A stretch of 64,000 nucleotides of DNA, taken from contig CAUSQL010000005.1 in the NCBI GenBank assembly GCA_963533935.1, positions 1 through 64,000 on the forward strand. Direction: 5' to 3'. Origin of the DNA: CAUSKK01 sp963533935 (GTDB lineage Bacteria > Pseudomonadota > Gammaproteobacteria > Cardiobacteriales > Cardiobacteriaceae). The position numbers and the translations under genes are program-made. Positions 60,054 to 64,000 of this stretch are shown piece by piece (position 1 is the first letter of the stretch; every line of letters starts with the position of its first letter). The notes below the pieces were generated by a model, which was not told the DNA's origin, ran no database searches, and worked only from the letters and a program-made list of their open reading frames with translations.

Positions 60054-61448
60054 ATGAGTAAAAACACCCGCACCGAACACGACACCATGGGCAATGTGGA
60101 AGTGCCCAGCGATGCCTATTGGGGCGCCCAGACCCAGCGCAGCTACCAGAACTTTAAAATCGGCGGCGAGACCCTGCCGAAGCCGTTGATTGACGCGCTG
60201 GCCCTGGTGAAAAAGGCGGCGGCGCTCACCAACCAGGAGCTGGGCCGCATTAAGCCGGAGCAGGCCGAACTCATTACCAGAGCCGTGGACGACATTCTGG
60301 CGGGCAAGCTCGACGGCCAATTCCCGCTGGTGGTCTGGCAGACCGGTTCCGGCACCCAGTCGAACATGAATTTAAATGAGGTCATTGCCAACCGGGCCAA
60401 CGAGCTGGCCGGCACCGGCCTGGCCGCCTATCAGCCGGTGCACCCCAACGACCACGTTAATCACGCCCAATCCACCAATGACAGCTTTCCCACGGCCATT
60501 CATGTGGCCAGCGCCATTGAGATTAACCGGATTCTAATTCCCGCCCTGAAAACCCTGCGCGACACCCTGGCCAAGAAGGCCAAGGAATTTGACCCGATTG
60601 TGAAAATCGGCCGCACCCACCTACAGGACGCCACGCCGCTGACCCTGGGCCAGGAATTTTCCGGCTACGTGCAGCAGCTGGACAACGGGCTGGAGCGGCT
60701 GGAACAGGCGCTCCACTGGCTCTACCAGCTGCCCCTGGGTGGCACCGCCGTAGGTACCGGCCTGAACGCCCACCCGGACTACGCGGTGAAGGCGGCGGCC
60801 CAGCTGGCCCAGCTGTCTAAGCTGCCCTTCGTAACCGCACCCAATAAATTTGAGGCCCTGGCCGGCCGCGACGCCTGCGTGTTCGCCTCCGGCGCCCTGA
60901 AAGCCCTGGCCGCGAGCCTGAACAAAATCGCCAACGACGTGCGCTGGCTGGCTTCTGGCCCCCGCTGCGGCCTCGGCGAAATCAAAATTCCCGAGAACGA
61001 GCCCGGTTCCTCCATCATGCCCGGCAAGGTTAATCCGACCCAGTGCGAGGCGCTGTCCATGGTCTGCTGCCAGGTCTTCGGTAACGACACCACCATTAAC
61101 TTCGCCGGCGCCTCCGGTAACTTTGAGCTGAACGTGTACATGCCAGTGATTGGCTTTAATCTGCTGCAATCCATTCGTTTGCTGGCCGACGCCGTGAACA
61201 GCTTTGAAGAACACTGCGCCCGCGGCATTGAGCCGGTGCGGGAGAAAATCGACTTCTTCCTGCACAATTCGCTGATGCTGGTTACGGCGCTGAACCGGAA
61301 GATTGGCTATGAGAATTCGGCGAAGATTGCGAAGACCGCCTACAAGAACGACAAGTCCCTGCGGGAAACGGCCATTGAGCTGGGGCTGCTGACAGGTGAA
61401 GAGTTCGATGAATTAGTCAAGCCGGAAGACATGGTTAAGCCCAAGTAG
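60054..61448 (+). CDS. fumC: Class II fumarate hydratase
   Basis: Iron-independent fumarase of the citric acid cycle, 464 residues. GSGTQSNMNLNEVIANRA, VHPNDHVNHAQSTNDSFPTA and the signature GSSIMPGKVNPTQCE are present. The C-terminal sequence fits FumC. GGAG lies 9 bases before the ATG. It is followed by an intrinsic terminator and a large repeat cluster. Confidence 0.97.
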   Translation: MSKNTRTEHDTMGNVEVPSDAYWGAQTQRSYQNFKIGGETLPKPLIDALALVKKAAALTNQELGRIKPEQAELITRAVDDILAGKLDGQFPLVVWQTGSGTQSNMNLNEVIANRANELAGTGLAAYQPVHPNDHVNHAQSTNDSFPTAIHVASAIEINRILIPALKTLRDTLAKKAKEFDPIVKIGRTHLQDATPLTLGQEFSGYVQQLDNGLERLEQALHWLYQLPLGGTAVGTGLNAHPDYAVKAAAQLAQLSKLPFVTAPNKFEALAGRDACVFASGALKALAASLNKIANDVRWLASGPRCGLGEIKIPENEPGSSIMPGKVNPTQCEALSMVCCQVFGNDTTINFAGASGNFELNVYMPVIGFNLLQSIRLLADAVNSFEEHCARGIEPVREKIDFFLHNSLMLVTALNRKIGYENSAKIAKTAYKNDKSLRETAIELGLLTGEEFDELVKPEDMVKPK

Positions 61449-61481
61449 GCGACCAGATAGGTTTTAACTCTAGAAGCACTT

Positions 61482-61506
61482 ACCGCCCCGCCGGGGCGGT
61501 TTTTTT
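61482..61506 (+). terminator. Rho-independent terminator of fumC
   Basis: ACCGCCCC and GGGGCGGT with a 3-base loop followed by six T. Confidence 0.92.
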
Positions 61507-61519
61507 GTTTTAAGGGCCC

Positions 61520-61795
61520 TTTTACCAACAACAGGGCGCTTTCTCTGTATGTATTTAAGCGCTAAATACATACAGGGGAAGCGCCCGTTTGTTTGTATAA
61601 GCCATTAAACATACGGAGGGGCGCTTAGGCTGTATGTAATTAAACCTTTTAAACATACAGCCTAAGCGCCCGAGCGTTAGCGACCGGCTGGCCGGCGACC
61701 GGAGGGAGAACAAGCGTGAGCTCCGCAGGGGCGAACAGCAGTGAAGCGAAGTGAGCCCCGCAGGGGCGAACAACCGCCCCGTTGTTGGTAATTAA
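61520..61795. repeat. Largest palindromic repeat cluster, downstream of fumC
   Basis: Two standard inverted pairs (about 61520-61600 and 61605-61672). The second pair's outer arm is expanded by about 100 bases before CCGCCCCGTTGTTGGTAATT. The expansion contains a 22-base direct repeat with one mismatch (61716-61737 and 61751-61772), each copy ending GCAGGGGCGAACA. Convergent junction with the next gene. Confidence 0.85.
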
Positions 61796-61811
61796 CGCAT
61801 AGGTGGAGCTG

Positions 61812-63245
61812 CTAAGGCTGCGCCGCCTGGCTTTGCAGCTGTTTCAGGGTGTGCTGGAAGGCCTTCAGCTTCGGGTGCTCCGGATAGGCGGCGATGAGCC
61901 GTTCCAGCAGCGCGGCGCCCTGGGCCGGCTGGCCCCGCTGGCCGAAGGCCTTGGCCGCCAGATGGTAGTTTTCCGCAATCTTCTCGTGGCCCGGCGCCCG
62001 GCCGTTGAAGTTCTTCGTCAGCGACAGCACCAAATCGTTATCGCCGCAGCGCAGGGCCAGCTGGGCCAGGGGGAAAACCGCGTCGTTGTCGATGCGCTCC
62101 GGGTAGATGTCCGCAATGCGCGCCAGCTGCGGGCGAATTAGCTCGTAGGCGGGCTGGAAGCCGGCGATGGCCGCCTGCAGCAGTCGGCGGTAGGCGTAGT
62201 CGTGGCGGGAACCGCTGGAGGAGCGGTGGTAGTCGTAGAGGCGGCGGAAGGCGGGGAAGTAGGTGGCCACGTCCCGCTCTTCGCTGGTGTACTGGTTAAT
62301 GATGCTCTCGGCGCTGGCGCTGTCGCCGGCGTTCATCAGGTAATCCACCGTCTTCATCTCGCTGGCGAAGTCGCGCTGGGCCTGAAGGTCGCCGATGAGA
62401 TAGGAGCTGGGGCCCTCGGCGAGGATTTTTTCCATTTCCGGGTCGAATTTTGCCGCCGGGTCGTCATCGCTGGCCATGAAGAAGCCGACGAAGAAAGTGG
62501 AAATGGCCATATTAAAGGCATCAACGATGCCGGCACCGTAGCTGAAGGCAATCAAATTACTCTTATGCAGCGGCGTAACCACCAGATAGCTTATGGGGAG
62601 GAAGAGCAGTGGCGGCAGGGCGGCGATAAGGGCGTACTTGCCATAGCCGATATTTTCTATGGTCTTCAGCCACTCACCGGGTTTGAAGAACACGCTCCAG
62701 TCGCCTTCGCTACCCACAAAGCCCATGAGAATGGCGACGCCAAAGACCGCGAATACGATGTCGCGCACCAGCTCGAAGGATTCCTGGCCCCAGGAAAAGT
62801 ACACCGGCAGGAAGAACAGCGACAGCACGAATAGGCCGGCGGAATATTTAAAGGGAATGAAAAAGGAAACTTCGCTGGTGGGAGCGAAGGGCACCGGCTC
62901 GTCCTCGTAGCCCTTATAGATGCGCATGAGCCCGTCATAGAGCTTCACCCGCAGCAGCAGGGCGATGAATGCCACCTTAAGCATTAAAAACTGCGGCGAA
63001 GGCACTTGGCCGACAGCGGCGTTCAGGGTATCGCGCTGTTCCTTGGTCAGATTAGCCCGCTCCACCACACCCATGTCCGTTAGGCCAAAGGACTTTAATA
63101 GCTCCTCCACGCCATTAGCCTTCTCGAAGAAATCAGCCAGCACGGCGCCCGTCAGCAGGCCAAAGATGATGATGTAAATCAGGTTGCCGGGCCGCAGGCA
63201 GTAGCGCCAGCAGCGGCCGAATTTGCCCAGTACTTCCTTAAACAT
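61812..63245 (-). CDS. Membrane protein with TPR-like C-terminus, unknown function
   Basis: A 477-residue protein from ATG 63245, which has GGAG upstream. ATG 63257 and 63272 are alternatives. The N-terminal half has about six hydrophobic segments (YIIIFGLLTGAVLADFF, FLMLKVAFIALLL, AGLFVLSLFFLPVYF, IVFAVFGVAILMGFVG, LIAALPPLLFLPISYLVV, MAISTFFVGFFMA). The C-terminal half is soluble and helical with TPR-like pairs (ENYHLAAKAFGQRGQPAQGAALLERLIAAYPEHP). I do not recognise the family. It is transcribed divergently from gph. Confidence 0.8.
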   Translation of the reverse strand: MFKEVLGKFGRCWRYCLRPGNLIYIIIFGLLTGAVLADFFEKANGVEELLKSFGLTDMGVVERANLTKEQRDTLNAAVGQVPSPQFLMLKVAFIALLLRVKLYDGLMRIYKGYEDEPVPFAPTSEVSFFIPFKYSAGLFVLSLFFLPVYFSWGQESFELVRDIVFAVFGVAILMGFVGSEGDWSVFFKPGEWLKTIENIGYGKYALIAALPPLLFLPISYLVVTPLHKSNLIAFSYGAGIVDAFNMAISTFFVGFFMASDDDPAAKFDPEMEKILAEGPSSYLIGDLQAQRDFASEMKTVDYLMNAGDSASAESIINQYTSEERDVATYFPAFRRLYDYHRSSSGSRHDYAYRRLLQAAIAGFQPAYELIRPQLARIADIYPERIDNDAVFPLAQLALRCGDNDLVLSLTKNFNGRAPGHEKIAENYHLAAKAFGQRGQPAQGAALLERLIAAYPEHPKLKAFQHTLKQLQSQAAQP

Positions 63246-63331
63246 GTGGTTCTCCATTGTGAAAATCCCCATTGCCGAGCAATTTGCAGTCCATTCCGGC
63301 CATAATTTTCCCTTTTACCTGGGGAATATTT

Positions 63332-63982
63332 ATGTTTAACGCCTATTTCTTCGACCTGGACGGCACCCTCTGCGACAGCCTGGGCGACCTGACCGCCGCC
63401 GCCAACGCGGTGCGCCGCGCCAATGGCCAGCGGGAGCTGAGCCGCGAACGGGTGCAGGGCTACGTGGGCAACGGCATCACCAAGCTGCTGCACCGGGTCT
63501 TGACCGATGACTTTAACGGCGCAGCGGAGGAGCAGAGCCTGGCCGCGGCCCGGGCCGTCTTTACCGATTACTACCGCCGCCACATCTGCGTGCACACCCG
63601 CCTCTACCCTGGCGTCAGGGAGGGGCTGGCCTGCCTGCACAGCGCCCGTAAAACCCTGGCGGTGATTAGCAATAAGGACGAGGGGCTGGCGCGGCAGCTG
63701 CTGGCGGATTTACAAATAGCTGAATACTTCGCCCTGGTCTACGGCGGCGACCGCTTCCCGGAACGGAAACCGGCGCCGCGGCCCCTGCGGGAGGCCCTGG
63801 CGGAACTGCAGCTGGCACCGGCCACCACCCTGATGGTGGGCGATTCCGACAATGACATCGGCGCGGCCCGGGCGGCGGGGCTGAAGATGGCCTATTTCCG
63901 CGGCGGCTTCGGCGGCCCGGCCCTAGCCACCCGGGCGGACTTCGCCTACGACCATTTCCACGAATTGGAGCATTACCAATGA
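63332..63982 (+). CDS. gph: Phosphoglycolate phosphatase (HAD superfamily)
   Basis: HAD-IA phosphatase of 216 residues. Motif I is FFDLDGTLCDS, motif II lies in LAVISNK, motif III is the Lys of PERKPAPRPL, and motif IV is MVGDSDNDIGAARAAG. The small helical cap and PRPL-type motif fit Gph, which detoxifies 2-phosphoglycolate from DNA repair. ATG 63332 with GGGGA upstream is chosen over the longer frame. Substrate is assigned by family resemblance. Confidence 0.88.
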   Translation: MFNAYFFDLDGTLCDSLGDLTAAANAVRRANGQRELSRERVQGYVGNGITKLLHRVLTDDFNGAAEEQSLAAARAVFTDYYRRHICVHTRLYPGVREGLACLHSARKTLAVISNKDEGLARQLLADLQIAEYFALVYGGDRFPERKPAPRPLREALAELQLAPATTLMVGDSDNDIGAARAAGLKMAYFRGGFGGPALATRADFAYDHFHELEHYQ

Positions 63983-64000
63983 GAGCATTGTTTTTATTAA
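63979..64000 (+). CDS. Start of a further gene, cut by the window end
   Basis: ATG 63979 overlaps the gph stop as ATGA and begins MRALFLL, like the start of a signal peptide or membrane helix. Only seven codons are visible, so no product can be named. Confidence 0.45.

Noticed and set aside
28338..61795. Repeats as DNA-uptake sequences, since pilT and pilU suggest competence
   Set aside because: Uptake sequences are short (9-12 bases), near-invariant and frequent inside genes. These units are about 38 bases, variable and mostly intergenic. A short core could still serve, so this is set aside and not excluded.

Overview
The window is a 64 kb stretch of a GC-rich (about 60 percent by eye) gammaproteobacterial chromosome. 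Supporting signs are the dapA-bamC pair, the mutL-miaA pair, the rpsB-tsf-pyrH-frr-uppS-cdsA-rseP cluster, a proC-yggT pair, pilT-pilU, an arfA-type rescue gene, and a tmRNA whose tag reads ANDDNYALAA. Some features are unusual for the class. dxr is missing from the rpsB-rseP cluster while a mevalonate-kinase-like gene is present. The class I ribonucleotide reductase large subunit is compact and has no ATP-cone. MutL carries the metal-binding motif of nicking (MutH-independent) MutL proteins. A small-genome lineage such as Cardiobacteriales would fit, but this is a guess.

Layout. 0.2-6.3 kb (+): dapA, bamC, mutL, miaA, a class I glutamine amidotransferase and xthA, tightly packed. 6.7-16.1 kb (-): recN, nadK and rnd, then the translation, lipid and envelope operon read from rpsB at 16.1 kb down to rseP. 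16.5-21.3 kb (+): SWIM zinc-finger protein, DUF5691-like protein and MoxR AAA+ ATPase, followed by sppA. 21.6-24.0 kb: an AT-rich island with a GH19 lysozyme/chitinase-like protein and two tandem paralogous exported proteins, a probable effector plus immunity pair. 24.3-28.3 kb: HAD phosphatase, ssrA and nrdBA. 28.7-33.9 kb: yheS (ABC-F), proB, sodA-sdhE, a YbhB-like PEBP protein, rnpB and arfA. 34.4-38.1 kb: livHMGF transporter. 38.2-42.2 kb (-): nhaA, two lipoproteins and a cysteine desulfurase. 42.3-42.9 kb: antitoxin-like remnants. 43.0-46.3 kb: lepA and pepD. 46.4-51.0 kb (-): azlCD, tehA, a YafK-type L,D-transpeptidase and dacB. Then doxX, the proC-yggT-mnmG-thrC operon (-), pilTU, a mevalonate kinase and fumC. 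The window ends with a membrane/TPR protein, gph and the first codons of another gene.

The dominant feature that genes do not explain is a family of interspersed palindromic repeats. Units are about 38 bp, running from a TTTAC-(A/C)AACGGACGGGCGCTT end to a CCTGTATGTATTTA end, and are usually paired head-to-head or tail-to-tail into 80-85 bp inverted repeats. I count about 60 units at 24 loci by eye. All nine convergent gene junctions in the window carry at least one copy, which suggests a bidirectional terminator or boundary role. Copies also lie in frame inside mutL (two) and yggT (one), always read as NIQG(G/S)A, and one copy supplies the last codons and stop of arfA. One locus (28338-28419) is a perfect 82 bp palindrome.

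Start codons were refined wherever an ATGA or TAATG overlap or a ribosome-binding site gave a better choice than the longest open frame (rseP, HAD phosphatase, sdhE, livH, livM, tehA, mnmG, yggT, doxX, gph and others).
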